A DNA stretch of 64,000 nt from Nocardioides aurantiacus (GCF_003752505.1 NZ_RKHO01000001.1:2790001-2854000); one strand, 5' to 3'; shown: positions 30,650 through 38,830, counted from the stretch's first letter. Notes: generated by a model from the letters alone, not told the origin. Numbers and translations are program-made.

Positions 30650-32767
30650 GTGCGTACTCCGTCGCTCCGCACCCTGGGTGACGCCACCCTGGTGCTCGCG
30701 GTCACGGTCGCGGTCTTCCTCGCGCTGCGCGAGAGCCCCGTGCCCGAGCTGGTCTCGCGCTGGTGGACCGCCGGCGTGGCCGCCTCGGCGCTGCTGCTGC
30801 GGCTGCCCGGCCGCCGGCTCCCCGTGGGCGTCGCGGCCGTCGTCGTCGCGGTCGTCGTGGCCGGCACCGCCGCCGGGGCCACCCCTGGCATCACCCTCGC
30901 GCTCGCCGTCTCCACGGCCGTCGAGGCGCTCGTCGTCACCTGGTGGCTGACCGGCTTCGAGCTGGCCCGGGCCCGGCTCGCCACCTGGTCGGACTACCGC
31001 CGGTTCCTGGTCGCGGTGGGAGCCGGCTCCGCCGCTGCGGCACTGACCACGTCCGCGGCGTACGGCGTGCTGGACCGCCCCGAGCCCGGGATGCTGGTGG
31101 TCTGGGTCTTCCTGACCCACCTCGCGGCCCAGGTCGCCGTACTGCCGCCGTTCCTGACCCAGCCCGACCCGGGCGTGCGGGTGCGGGCCGTGGAGGTCGT
31201 GGTCCACCTCGCCCTGCTCGCCGCGGGCGCCACGATGTGCCTGCTGGCGACCGCCGACCAGCCCCTCGCCTTCGTGATGCTGCCGCTGCTGGTGTGGTCG
31301 GCCGCCCGGTTCACCTCCCGGTGGACCAAGGTCGAGCTCGTCGTGGTGTGCAGCTTCCTGGCCTCGCTGAGCATGCGGGAGGTCGGGCCCTTCGCGCCGC
31401 TCCCCGAGGACGCCGGGGTGCTCGACATGCTCGCGACGCCCCAGGCGCTGGTCACGGTCGGCGCGATCACCGTGGTGGCCTTCATGGTCGCGATGTCGAG
31501 CCTGCGCGAGTCGACCCGCCTCAACCGGGCCCACGAGGTGCAGCTCGGACAGCTCATGGACTCCGCGAGCGGGACCGCCTTCGTGGCCACCGACCTCGAC
31601 GGCACCATCACGTGGTTCAGCACCGGCGCCGAGCAGCTGCTCGGCTACCGTGCCGAGGAGGTCGTCGGCCGGTGCGACCCGACCCGCTTCCACGAGGTCG
31701 GCGAGATCCTCGACCGGGCCCGCGAGCTCGGCGTCGCCCCCGGGCCGGAGGTGCTGACGCGCCCGGTGACCACGGCGAGCGACGGCAGCGAGCAGGACAC
31801 CCGCGAGTGGACGTGGGTACGCCGCGACGGTTCCCGGACCAGCGTCTCGGCCAGCGTCAGCCGGGTCCGCGACCAGGCGGGCCGCCACGTCGGCTGGCTC
31901 GACGTCGTCCGCGACGTGACCGACCGCCGCGCCGCCGAGCAGGCGCTGCGGCAGGCGCTGGACAAGGAGCGCGAGACCAACCTCCGGATGCGCGACCTCG
32001 ACCGCGCCAAGAACGACTTCGTCTCCTCGGTCAGCCACGAGCTGCGGACACCGTTGACGAGCATCATCGGCTACGCCGAGATCCTGGGCGACGACCTGGC
32101 CGCCAACCTCACGCCCGACCAGCTGCAGCTGGTGGGCTCCATCGACCGCAACGGCGAGCGGCTGCTCGCCCTCGTGGAGGACCTGCTGACCCTCGCCAAG
32201 GTCGAGGACGGCCGGCTGTCCGTCGAGCGCCGCGAGACCGACCTGCGCACGCCCGTGCGCTCGGCGACCGAGGTCGTGAGCCACGCCGCCCGCAGCAAGC
32301 GGATCGCGCTCGCGGTCCGCACCCCCGACGAGCCGGTCGTCCTCCAGGGCGACCCCTGCCAGCTCGAGCGGCTGGTCCTCAACCTGGTCGGCAACGCGGT
32401 GAAGTTCACGCCCGAGGGCGGTCGGGTCGACGTCGGGCTGACCGTGCTCGGCGAGCCCGGGGCGCGCGAGGCAGCCGTGTCGGTCAGCGACACCGGTCTC
32501 GGCATCCCCGTCGAGGAGCAGGACCAGCTCTTCCAGCGGTTCTTCCGGTCCTCGCTCGCCACCGAGCAGGCGATCCAGGGCACCGGCCTGGGGCTGAGCA
32601 TCGTGCGGGCCATCGCCGAGGCCCACGACGGCCGCGTGGAGTGCACCTCCGCGGCCGGCGAGGGCACGACCTTCCGCTTCGTGGTGCCGCTCGACGTGCC
32701 GGCGCCGGGTCCGCGGATCGCCCCCGAGGGCGAGCTCGACCCCCAGGGCCTGGTGCGGACGGGCTAG
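30650..32767 (+). CDS. MASE1-like/PAS sensor histidine kinase
   Basis: A 705-residue hybrid membrane sensor. About eight N-terminal helices (residues 1-285) resemble a MASE1-type sensor, then a PAS domain (GTAFVATDLDGTITWFSTGA, about 305-430), a HisKA domain with VSSVSHELRTPLTSIIGYAE (His463) and an HATPase domain with NLVGNAVKFTP, DTGLGIP and GTGLGLSIV. It should autophosphorylate in response to a membrane or redox signal; no response regulator lies alongside. GTG 30650 follows AGGAG. The stop overlaps that of the convergent DUF3618 gene (shared CTAG). Confidence 0.88.
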   Translation: MRTPSLRTLGDATLVLAVTVAVFLALRESPVPELVSRWWTAGVAASALLLRLPGRRLPVGVAAVVVAVVVAGTAAGATPGITLALAVSTAVEALVVTWWLTGFELARARLATWSDYRRFLVAVGAGSAAAALTTSAAYGVLDRPEPGMLVVWVFLTHLAAQVAVLPPFLTQPDPGVRVRAVEVVVHLALLAAGATMCLLATADQPLAFVMLPLLVWSAARFTSRWTKVELVVVCSFLASLSMREVGPFAPLPEDAGVLDMLATPQALVTVGAITVVAFMVAMSSLRESTRLNRAHEVQLGQLMDSASGTAFVATDLDGTITWFSTGAEQLLGYRAEEVVGRCDPTRFHEVGEILDRARELGVAPGPEVLTRPVTTASDGSEQDTREWTWVRRDGSRTSVSASVSRVRDQAGRHVGWLDVVRDVTDRRAAEQALRQALDKERETNLRMRDLDRAKNDFVSSVSHELRTPLTSIIGYAEILGDDLAANLTPDQLQLVGSIDRNGERLLALVEDLLTLAKVEDGRLSVERRETDLRTPVRSATEVVSHAARSKRIALAVRTPDEPVVLQGDPCQLERLVLNLVGNAVKFTPEGGRVDVGLTVLGEPGAREAAVSVSDTGLGIPVEEQDQLFQRFFRSSLATEQAIQGTGLGLSIVRAIAEAHDGRVECTSAAGEGTTFRFVVPLDVPAPGPRIAPEGELDPQGLVRTG

Positions 32768-33012
32768 TCGCCCGCGACGTGCCGCACGAGGTAGAAGAAC
32801 GTCACGGCCACCGCGACCCCGCCCACGACCTTGAGGATGTTGTCCTGGCGAGGGTTGCCCGCCGGGTCGACGAAGAATCCCTTGACCGAGGCGGCCTCGC
32901 GCTTGGCGATGGTCTTGGGGCTCGCGCGGTGGAGGAGCTGGTCGATCGTGGCGGCGAGCCGCTCGCGGGTCTGCTCGATCTCACGCTCGAGGGACGACAC
33001 CTGGTCGGACAC
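32764..33012 (-). CDS. DUF3618 family protein
   Basis: An 82-residue protein with the DUF3618 signature: an N-terminal helix LEREIEQTRERLAATIDQLL, RASPKTIAKREAASVKGFFV, and one C-terminal membrane segment VVGGVAVAVTFFYLVRHVAG. The family is restricted mainly to actinobacteria and is of unknown function, often seen near stress or membrane-phage-holin-like genes. It lies 18 bases after cbiO on the same strand and could be part of that transcript. Confidence 0.8.
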   Translation of the reverse strand: MSDQVSSLEREIEQTRERLAATIDQLLHRASPKTIAKREAASVKGFFVDPAGNPRQDNILKVVGGVAVAVTFFYLVRHVAGD

Positions 33013-33030
33013 GGGGCTGGCTCCTGTCGG

Positions 33031-33837
33031 TCACGCACGCTGGACCCGCGTGGGCGGCGGGTGGTCGGGGGTCACGTTACCAACGGGTCCGGGGCGCGGC
33101 AGCGCGGCCGGGTCGAAGCCGAACGGCAGCTCCAGCCGGTGCCGACGCATCAGCTCGGTGTCGGTCAGCAGGTCGTGGGTGTCACCGTCGGCGACGACCT
33201 GCCCGTCGTGGAGGACCACCGCCCGGGGACACAGCTCGAGGGCGTACGGCAGGTCGTGGGTCACCATCAGGACGGTGACGTCGAGCCCCCGCAGGATGTC
33301 CGCGAGCTCGCGGCGCGACGCCGGGTCGAGGTTGGACGACGGCTCGTCGAGCACCAGGATCTCGGGCTGCATCGCCAGCACGGTGGCCACCGCCACCCTC
33401 CGGCGCTGGCCGAAGGAGAGGTGGTGGGGCGGCCGGTCGGCGTGCTCGAGCATGCCGACCTGGGTCAGCGCCCCCCGCACGCACGCCTCGAGCTCGGGTC
33501 CTCGCAGGCCCAGGTTGGCCGGACCGAACGCGACGTCGTCACGCACGGTCGCGGAGAAGAGCTGGTCGTCGGGGTCCTGGAAGACGATGCCGACGCGGCG
33601 GCGTACCTCCTTGAGGTTCTTCTTCTCCACCGGCAGCCCCGACACGTGCACCGACCCGGCGCCCGCCGTGAGGATGCCGTTGAGGTGCAGCACCAACGTG
33701 GTCTTCCCGGCGCCGTTGGGCCCGAGCAGCGCCACCCGCTCGCCCCGGTGGACGTGGAGGTCGACACCGAAGAGCGCCTGGTGGCCATCGGGGTAGGCGT
33801 GGGCCAGGCCCCGGACGTCGAGCACCGGGACGCTCAC
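33031..33837 (-). CDS. cbiO: Cobalt/nickel ECF transporter ATPase CbiO
   Basis: A 268-residue ABC ATPase. Walker A is LLGPNGAGKTTLVLHL, the Q-loop FQDPDDQLFSATVRDDVAFG is the ECF-specific form, the signature is HLSFGQRRRVAVA, Walker B LVLDEPSSNLDP and the switch His is in MVTHDLPYA. It powers uptake of Co2+ or Ni2+ with CbiM, CbiN and CbiQ. GTG 33837 overlaps the cbiQ stop (GTGA). In B12-synthesising bacteria cobalt is the likely cargo, though nickel is equally possible from sequence. Confidence 0.93.
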   Translation of the reverse strand: MSVPVLDVRGLAHAYPDGHQALFGVDLHVHRGERVALLGPNGAGKTTLVLHLNGILTAGAGSVHVSGLPVEKKNLKEVRRRVGIVFQDPDDQLFSATVRDDVAFGPANLGLRGPELEACVRGALTQVGMLEHADRPPHHLSFGQRRRVAVATVLAMQPEILVLDEPSSNLDPASRRELADILRGLDVTVLMVTHDLPYALELCPRAVVLHDGQVVADGDTHDLLTDTELMRRHRLELPFGFDPAALPRPGPVGNVTPDHPPPTRVQRA

Positions 33838-34517
33838 GAGGCCCGCTCCCGCGTCGGCAGCGTCCCGTCGTACCCCCGGGCCACCATGGCCAGGTGGACC
33901 CGCTCGCCACGCTCGTAGGAGCGGATGAACAGCGAGCCGAGCGAGCGCGCCAGCACCGGCCAGTGGCGCGGCGAGCGCGGGTCGAGGCCGCGCGAGCGCA
34001 TCGCGGTGCTCATCCGGGCGAGCTCGGCGGTGACCACGTCGAGGTAGCGCAGCATGAAGCCCATGATCTGCACGAACAGGTCGGGCATCCGCAGCCGGCG
34101 CAGCCCCGCGAGGACGTCGTGGGGCTCGGTCGTGGCCGCGAGGGTGAGCGAGGCCAGCACGCCCAGGGTGCCCTTGACCAGCAGGCCCCAGGCAGCGAGC
34201 AGGCCCGGCTCGGAGACCGACGCCCCGAGCACCTCGACGCGGGGCCCCTCGGCGATGAAGGGCACCAGCACGGCGAAGAGCACGAACGGCGTCTCGACGA
34301 CCATCCGCTTGGCGAGGTACGCCGGGGGCACGCGACTCAGGCCGACCACGGTCAGCAGCACCACGGCGTGGACCGCGAACATCCAGAACCACTGCCGCGG
34401 CGTCGCCACCACCAGCAGCATGAAGCCGACGAGCGCGACCAGCTTCAGGTGCGCCGGGGCCCGGTGGACGACGCTGTGGCCGTGGTAGTGCAACCGGTGC
34501 CCGTGCCCGGCTCCCAC
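33834..34517 (-). CDS. cbiQ: Cobalt/nickel ECF transporter membrane subunit CbiQ
   Basis: A 227-residue transmembrane coupling (T) component. After MGAGHGHRLHYHGHSVVHRA, rich in His, come several helices (LKLVALVGFMLLVVATPRQW) and the two Ala-Arg-Gly coupling motifs, AMRSRGLDPR and AMVARGYDG, that contact the ATPase. It begins one base after the stop of the CbiN-like gene and overlaps cbiO. The N-terminal His cluster is more pronounced than usual and might assist metal handling. Confidence 0.92.
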   Translation of the reverse strand: MGAGHGHRLHYHGHSVVHRAPAHLKLVALVGFMLLVVATPRQWFWMFAVHAVVLLTVVGLSRVPPAYLAKRMVVETPFVLFAVLVPFIAEGPRVEVLGASVSEPGLLAAWGLLVKGTLGVLASLTLAATTEPHDVLAGLRRLRMPDLFVQIMGFMLRYLDVVTAELARMSTAMRSRGLDPRSPRHWPVLARSLGSLFIRSYERGERVHLAMVARGYDGTLPTRERAS

Positions 34518-34518
34518 G

Positions 34519-34884
34519 TCAGGACCGTGCCTGGGGGACGCGGGGCTCGGTGCGCTCGGTGCGCTCGGTGCGCTCGGTGTCGTCGTCCTCGGTGGGGCCG
34601 CGTCGGCGCAGCACGCGGAACAGCGCTCCGGCGACCAGCAGCGTGGCCGCGGCCCCGATGACGCCGGCCAGCCCGCCGCTCACGCGCTCGTCCTCGACGC
34701 CCGTGGTCTGGTAGCCCGCCAGCGGGCTCGCGGCGGCCGGCGAGTCGTCGGCGGAGTCGAGGAAGCCGGTCCGCTCCGCCACGAACTCCAGCCCGTCGGG
34801 GTGGGAGGAGGCGTAGAAGCTGCCCACCCCCGCGATCACCAGGCTGACCAGCAGGAAGGCCAGCAGGAAGCCGCGGCGGCTCAC
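34519..34884 (-). CDS. cbiN: CbiN/PDGLE-domain protein
   Basis: A 121-residue protein with two membrane helices: FLLAFLLVSLVIAGVGSFYA, the loop SSHPDGLEFVAERTGFLDS (the PDGLE motif) and LAGVIGAAATLLVAGALFRV. It corresponds to the CbiN-like C-terminal part that helps CbiM load metal. The C-terminus has a TER repeat from four copies of a nine-base unit (around 34550-34586). GTG 34884 overlaps the cbiM stop (GTGA). Confidence 0.85.
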   Translation of the reverse strand: MSRRGFLLAFLLVSLVIAGVGSFYASSHPDGLEFVAERTGFLDSADDSPAAASPLAGYQTTGVEDERVSGGLAGVIGAAATLLVAGALFRVLRRRGPTEDDDTERTERTERTEPRVPQARS

Positions 34885-35615
34885 GCGGTGTCCCCGGCGG
34901 GTGCGGTCGGGGCAGGCTCGGTCCGGACCGTGGTGACCGGGCGGCGTACCTCCAGGGTGCGTGCCTTCAGCGCGGGGCGCGCGCCGTGCACGAGGTCGGG
35001 CCGCACCGCGACCACCGACCCCACGACCAGCGCGGTGATCGCGGCCTCGCCGAGGCCGATCACGGTGTGCCACGACAGCATCGCCACCAGCACCCGGTCG
35101 GGCGAGACGGGGGCGGTGCCGCCGAGGGCGAACAGGGCGCTGAACAGGGTGGCCGCCGCGAGGACGCTGAGGAACGCACCGACGGCCGCCGCGGGGGCGA
35201 CCGACCCCAGGCGCGTGGGCAGGACCCGGCGTACGGCCACGAAGACCAGCCAGCCGACCCCGACGCCCACGAGCGCCATCAGGTCGATGTTGGTGCCGAG
35301 CGCGGTGATGCCGCCGTCGGCCATGAACAGCGCCTGCACGATCAGCACGGTGGTCACGCACAGCACGGCGGTCCACGGACCGGCCAGCACCGCCGCGAGC
35401 GCTCCGCCGAGGAGGTGGCCGCTGGTCCCGGCCGCGACCGGGAAGTTCATCATCTGCCCGGCGAAGACGAAGGTCGCGACGAGGCCCGCCATGGGCGCGG
35501 TACGGTCGTCGAGCTCTCGTCGGGCGCCCCGCAGGGCCAGCGCGACGCCCCCGACGGCCACGGCCGCGGTGGCGATCGAGGTGGGTGCGTCGAGGAACCC
35601 GTCGGGAACGTGCAT
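34881..35615 (-). CDS. cbiM: Cobalt/nickel ECF transporter substrate-binding subunit CbiM
   Basis: A 244-residue S-component. It starts MHVPDGFLDAPTS, in which the N-terminal Met-His and a later conserved His form the metal site; GQMMNFPVAAGTSGHLLGGA and ALGTNIDLMALVG are family motifs; about seven helices. It binds Co2+ or Ni2+ and delivers it through the membrane. First gene of cbiM-cbiN-cbiQ-cbiO. A perfect TTGCGAA-N3-TTCGCAA palindrome lies 18 bases before the ATG and should be the operator of a Fur-family regulator. Confidence 0.93.
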   Translation of the reverse strand: MHVPDGFLDAPTSIATAAVAVGGVALALRGARRELDDRTAPMAGLVATFVFAGQMMNFPVAAGTSGHLLGGALAAVLAGPWTAVLCVTTVLIVQALFMADGGITALGTNIDLMALVGVGVGWLVFVAVRRVLPTRLGSVAPAAAVGAFLSVLAAATLFSALFALGGTAPVSPDRVLVAMLSWHTVIGLGEAAITALVVGSVVAVRPDLVHGARPALKARTLEVRRPVTTVRTEPAPTAPAGDTA

Positions 35616-35632
35616 GCCGCGACCCTACGTTA

Positions 35633-35649
35633 TTGCGAATCGTTCGCAA
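35633..35649. promoter_or_regulatory. Fur-family (Nur/Zur-like) operator between cbiM and bcp
   Basis: TTGCGAA-TCG-TTCGCAA is a perfect 7-3-7 inverted repeat located 18 bases upstream of cbiM and 34 bases upstream of the divergent bcp. The size and TTGC/GCAA ends resemble Nur boxes of Streptomyces and other Fur-type sites. It probably represses cbiMNQO when metal is plentiful and could affect bcp too. Which Fur-family protein binds is unknown. Confidence 0.65.
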
Positions 35650-35682
35650 CAACTCCCCGAACGGACAGGACGTGACTCCCCG

Positions 35683-36171
35683 TTGAGCGAGACGACCCCC
35701 TCCCCCGCCCGCCTCTCCCCCGGCGACCAGGCCCCCGACTTCGCGCTCCCGACCGACACCGGCGACGTGGTCCGCCTCTCCGACCTGCGCGGGTCGAAGG
35801 TGATCGTGTACTTCTACCCCGCCGCCATGACGCCGGGCTGCACCAAGCAGGCCTGCGACTTCACCGACTCCCTCGACTCGTTGCGCGGCCAGGGCTACGA
35901 GGTCGTCGGCGTCTCCCCGGACAAGCCGGCCAAGCTGGCGAAGTTCCGCGAGCGCGACGGCCTGACCCTCACCCTCGCCTCCGACGAGGACAAGCAGGTG
36001 ATGACGTCGTACGGCGCGTTCGGCGAGAAGAAGCTCTACGGCAAGGTCGTCCAGGGCGTCATCCGCTCCACCGTCGTCGTCGACGAGCAGGGCGTGGTCG
36101 AGGTCGCGCAGTACAACGTCAAGGCCACCGGCCACGTCGCCAAGCTCCGCAAGGACCTCGGCCTGGACTGA
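35683..36171 (+). CDS. bcp: Thiol peroxidase, BCP/PrxQ type
   Basis: A 162-residue peroxiredoxin reducing hydroperoxides. FALPTDTGDVVRLSDLRG opens the thioredoxin fold; peroxidatic Cys is in MTPGCTKQACDF with the resolving Cys five residues later, the atypical two-Cys BCP arrangement. VVGVSPDKPAKLAKFRERDG and STVVVDEQGVV follow. The first usable start is TTG 35683 (AGGA 12 bases upstream); no ATG or GTG is in frame near. Divergent from cbiM with a shared control region; the tRNA gene follows nine bases after the stop. Confidence 0.88.
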   Translation: MSETTPSPARLSPGDQAPDFALPTDTGDVVRLSDLRGSKVIVYFYPAAMTPGCTKQACDFTDSLDSLRGQGYEVVGVSPDKPAKLAKFRERDGLTLTLASDEDKQVMTSYGAFGEKKLYGKVVQGVIRSTVVVDEQGVVEVAQYNVKATGHVAKLRKDLGLD

Positions 36172-36180
36172 GCCGGTCCC

Positions 36181-36254
36181 GCGCCCGTAGCCCAACAGGC
36201 AGAGGCACCAGGTTTAGGTCCTGGACAGTGCGAGTTCGACTCTCGCCGGGCGCA
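36181..36254 (+). tRNA. tRNA-Leu-like gene, anticodon UAG, class I shape
   Basis: A 74-base cloverleaf. The acceptor stem GCGCCCG/CGGGCGC is perfect, the D-arm GCC...GGC has one extra base, the anticodon stem CCAGG/CCTGG closes the loop TTTAGGT with anticodon TAG at 36215-36217, the variable loop is only five bases (ACAGT), and the T-arm GCGAG-TTCGACT-CTCGC is perfect. Discriminator is A; CCA is not encoded. The loop equals that of normal tRNA-Leu(UAG), yet tRNA-Leu should be class II with a long variable arm. It is probably transcribed with bcp. Confidence 0.8.
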
Positions 36255-36284
36255 CTCGCACCCCGACCCGGTCAGGTCACCGAC

Positions 36285-36369
36285 ACCCGACGGACGATCA
36301 GTTCGGCCGTTCCGAGCGGTTGCCAGGCGGGAGAGGACAGTGCCCGCCACGAGCTGATCGTTCGTTCGG
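36285..36369. repeat. Dispersed inverted-repeat element, copy 1
   Basis: The left arm contains GACGGACGATCAGTTCG (36289-36305) and the right arm (36350-36369) is its imperfect inverted complement around CGAGCTGATCGTTCG, with a spacer of about 45 bases. The left arm plus four preceding bases (36285-36305) is identical over 21 bases to copy 2 near 63.86 kb. It lies in the intergenic gap after the tRNA. Probably a REP/MITE-like element or large hairpin; no coding content. Confidence 0.6.
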
Positions 36370-36470
36370 CGCGGACCCGGCCGTCCGCCGGCCCGCGAGC
36401 CGACCATGGAATCGCACCACCTCCTCCTCTGTTGGGTACGACGAACCAGCAACCGACGAGAGGACAGCCA

Positions 36471-37406
36471 GTGCGAGCAGCGGTGTACGACGAGTTCGGT
36501 GGGGCCGAGAACCTGCGGGTGACCGAGGTGGCCGACCCGCCCGTGGGGCCGGACACCGTCCTGGTCCGCGTCCGGGCGACGAGCGTCAACCCGGTGGACT
36601 GGAAGATCCGCGAGGGCTACCTGCAGGGCGCCTTCCCCCACCACCTGCCGATCATCCCGGGCTGGGACGTCGCCGGTGTGGTCGAGGCGGTCGGTCCGGC
36701 GGTCCGCACCGGGGTGGCCGTCGGCGACGAGGTCTTCGGCTACGTACGCCGCGACGACGTCCACCAGGGCACCACGGCCGAGCTGGTCCCGGCGCCCGAG
36801 CGCACCGTGACCGCCAAGCCGGCGAACGCCTCCTTCGAGGAGGCCGCCGCGCTGCCGCTGGCCGGGCTCACGGCCTACCAGGCGCTGACCGAGGCGCTCG
36901 AGGTCACCGCGGGCGACCGCGTCCTGGTGCACGCCGCGTCCGGCGGGGTGGGCCACCTGGCGGTGCAGATCGCGAAGTCGCTCGGCGCGACCGTCGTGGC
37001 GACCGGCTCGGCGGGCTCCCACGACTGGCTGCGCGAGCTCGGTGCCGACGAGGTCGTCGACTACGCCGCCGGTCCGGTCAGCGAGCAGCTCTCGTCGGTC
37101 GGCGGGCCGGTCGACGCCGTGCTCGACCTGATCGGTGGCGACGCCCTGTCCGACGCGCCCGCACAGCTGCGCGAGGGCAGCACCCGCCTCGCCTCCGTGG
37201 TCGACGCGGCCGGCGTCGGCGAGCTCGGCGGCACCTACGTCTTCGTGCGCCCCGACCGCGACGGGCTGGAGGCCCTGGCCGCCCTCGTCGACGCGGGCAG
37301 CCTGCGCGTCGTGGTGGCCGAGACCTTCGACCTCGACCACGTCGCCGACGCCCACCGCCTCTCCGAGGAGGGCCACCCGCGCGGCAAGGTCGTGATCACG
37401 GTCTGA
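36471..37406 (+). CDS. NADP-dependent quinone oxidoreductase-like protein (MDR family)
   Basis: A 311-residue medium-chain reductase without zinc ligands. MRAAVYDEFGGAENLRVTEV and SVNPVDWKIREGYLQG open it, GWDVAGVVEAVG follows, and the NADPH fold is VLVHAASGGVGHLAVQIAKS with LGADEVVDY. The quinone reductase subgroup reduces quinones or activated alkenes. GTG 36471 is preceded by GAGAGGA. Monocistronic; it converges on rdgB with a strong hairpin in between. Confidence 0.87.
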   Translation: MRAAVYDEFGGAENLRVTEVADPPVGPDTVLVRVRATSVNPVDWKIREGYLQGAFPHHLPIIPGWDVAGVVEAVGPAVRTGVAVGDEVFGYVRRDDVHQGTTAELVPAPERTVTAKPANASFEEAAALPLAGLTAYQALTEALEVTAGDRVLVHAASGGVGHLAVQIAKSLGATVVATGSAGSHDWLRELGADEVVDYAAGPVSEQLSSVGGPVDAVLDLIGGDALSDAPAQLREGSTRLASVVDAAGVGELGGTYVFVRPDRDGLEALAALVDAGSLRVVVAETFDLDHVADAHRLSEEGHPRGKVVITV

Positions 37407-37412
37407 GCCACC

Positions 37413-37440
37413 GCTGCTGCAGGCTCAGCCCTGCAGCAGC
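37413..37440. terminator. Bidirectional hairpin between convergent genes
   Basis: GCTGCTGCAGG and CCTGCAGCAGC form a perfect 11-base stem with a six-base loop. The stop codon of rdgB (37425-37427) sits in the loop, and the stem encodes its last residues. It should end transcription from both sides. Confidence 0.6.
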
Positions 37441-38045
37441 TCGGCGACCCGGGGCGCGATCTCGCGCAGCGCTCGACCGCGGTGCGAGATCGCGTCCTTG
37501 GCCTCGGGCGACAGCTCGGCCGAGGTGAGCCCGCCCTCCTGGTCGTCGGGCACGAAGAGGCCGTCGTAGCCGAAGCCGCCCTCGCCCCGGACCTCGTGGA
37601 TGACCCGGCCGGCCATCACGCCCTCGACGACCAGCTCGCGACCGTCGGGGTGGCAGGCGGCGACGGCGCAGCGGAACGACGCCGCCCGGCGCTCGTCGGG
37701 GGTGTCGGCGAGCTGCTCGAGCAGCAGCCGGTTGTTGCGCTCGTCGGACTTGGGCTGCCCCGACCAGCGGGCCGAGAGCACCCCCGGCATCCCGTGCAGC
37801 TCCTCGAGGCACAGCCCGCTGTCGTCGGCGATGCTCGGCAGCCCGGTCGCGGCCAGGCCGGCGCGGGCCTTGAGCAGCGCGTTGCCGACGAAGTCGGGCT
37901 GGTCCTCCACGGGTTCGTCGTACGCCGCCACGTCGGCCAGCCCGAGCACCTCGACGCCCGGGACGTGCTGCTCGAGCAGCCGCCGCATCTCGGCGATCTT
38001 GCCGGGGTTGCGCGAGGCCACGAACAGCCGCGGGGCCTGGCTCAC
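37425..38045 (-). CDS. rdgB: Non-canonical purine NTP pyrophosphatase (RdgB/HAM1)
   Basis: A 206-residue house-cleaning enzyme hydrolysing dITP, XTP and ITP to monophosphates. [18 protein letters not shown] is the phosphate-binding N-terminus, [13 protein letters not shown] the metal-binding segment and [13 protein letters not shown] the base-recognition strand, with ISHRGRAL near the end. GTG 38045 overlaps the rph stop (GTGA), the same pairing as in mycobacteria (rphA then Rv1341). Confidence 0.95.
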   Translation of the reverse strand: MSQAPRLFVASRNPGKIAEMRRLLEQHVPGVEVLGLADVAAYDEPVEDQPDFVGNALLKARAGLAATGLPSIADDSGLCLEELHGMPGVLSARWSGQPKSDERNNRLLLEQLADTPDERRAASFRCAVAACHPDGRELVVEGVMAGRVIHEVRGEGGFGYDGLFVPDDQEGGLTSAELSPEAKDAISHRGRALREIAPRVAELLQG

Positions 38046-38773
38046 GAGCGAGCGGCGCCGAGAGCCTCGGCCTGGATGCGGGTGAGGTCGGCGCAGCCAC
38101 CGGCGGCGAGGTCGAGCAGGGCGTCGAGCTCGGCGCGGTCGAACGGCGCCCCCTCGGCGGTGCCCTGCACCTCGATGAACCGGCCCGCGCCGTCCATCAC
38201 GACGTTCATGTCGGTCTCGGCGCGGACGTCCTCCTCGTAGGGCAGGTCGAGCCGCGGGGTGCCGTCGATGATGCCGACCGAGACCGCCGCGACCGAGCCG
38301 GTCAGCGGGTCGCCCTTGAGCGCGCCCTGCTCGCGCAGGTGCGCGACGGCATCGGCGAGCGCGACGTAGGCGCCGGTGATGGCGGCCGTGCGGGTGCCGC
38401 CGTCGGCCTGGAGCACGTCGCAGTCGAGCACGATGGTGTTCTCGCCCAGCGCCTGGTAGTCGATCACCGCGCGCAGCGAGCGGCCCACCAGCCGGGAGAT
38501 CTCGTGGGTGCGGCCACCGACCTTCCCCTTGACCGACTCGCGGTCCGAGCGGGTGTTGGTGGCCGAGGGCAGCATGGCGTACTCCGCGGTCACCCAGCCC
38601 AGGCCGGAGCCCTTGCGCCAGCGCGGCACGCCCTCGGAGGCCGACGCCGCACAGAGCACGCGGGTGCGGCCGAACTCGACCAGCACCGACCCCGCGGGGT
38701 GGTCCTGCCAGTGGCGGGTGAGGGTGATCTTGCGGAGCTCGTCGTCGGCGCGGCCGTCTGCTCGTGACGTCAT
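38042..38773 (-). CDS. rph: Ribonuclease PH
   Basis: A 243-residue phosphorolytic 3'-5' exoribonuclease that trims tRNA 3' ends. Motifs are [58 protein letters not shown] and [19 protein letters not shown], all in canonical order and length. First gene of rph-rdgB. In mycobacteria it directly follows the Rv1339-type hydrolase; here a 6 kb block intervenes. Confidence 0.97.
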   Translation of the reverse strand: MTSRADGRADDELRKITLTRHWQDHPAGSVLVEFGRTRVLCAASASEGVPRWRKGSGLGWVTAEYAMLPSATNTRSDRESVKGKVGGRTHEISRLVGRSLRAVIDYQALGENTIVLDCDVLQADGGTRTAAITGAYVALADAVAHLREQGALKGDPLTGSVAAVSVGIIDGTPRLDLPYEEDVRAETDMNVVMDGAGRFIEVQGTAEGAPFDRAELDALLDLAAGGCADLTRIQAEALGAARS

Positions 38774-38830
38774 GCGCGTGACCCTACGGGGCGGTCCCGA
38801 CGGCGGCCCCGACAGCGTCCCGGGCCGGCC

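Noticed and set aside
34550-34586. Nine-base tandem repeat (about four copies) as a mobile or phase-variable element
   Set aside because: Units are in frame (Thr-Glu-Arg) inside the CbiN-like tail and nine bases long, so copy changes would not shift the frame.
36215-36217. tRNA read as an amber suppressor because its anticodon is TAG
   Set aside because: The anticodon UAG pairs with CUA (Leu), not the UAG stop; a suppressor would need CUA in the anticodon.
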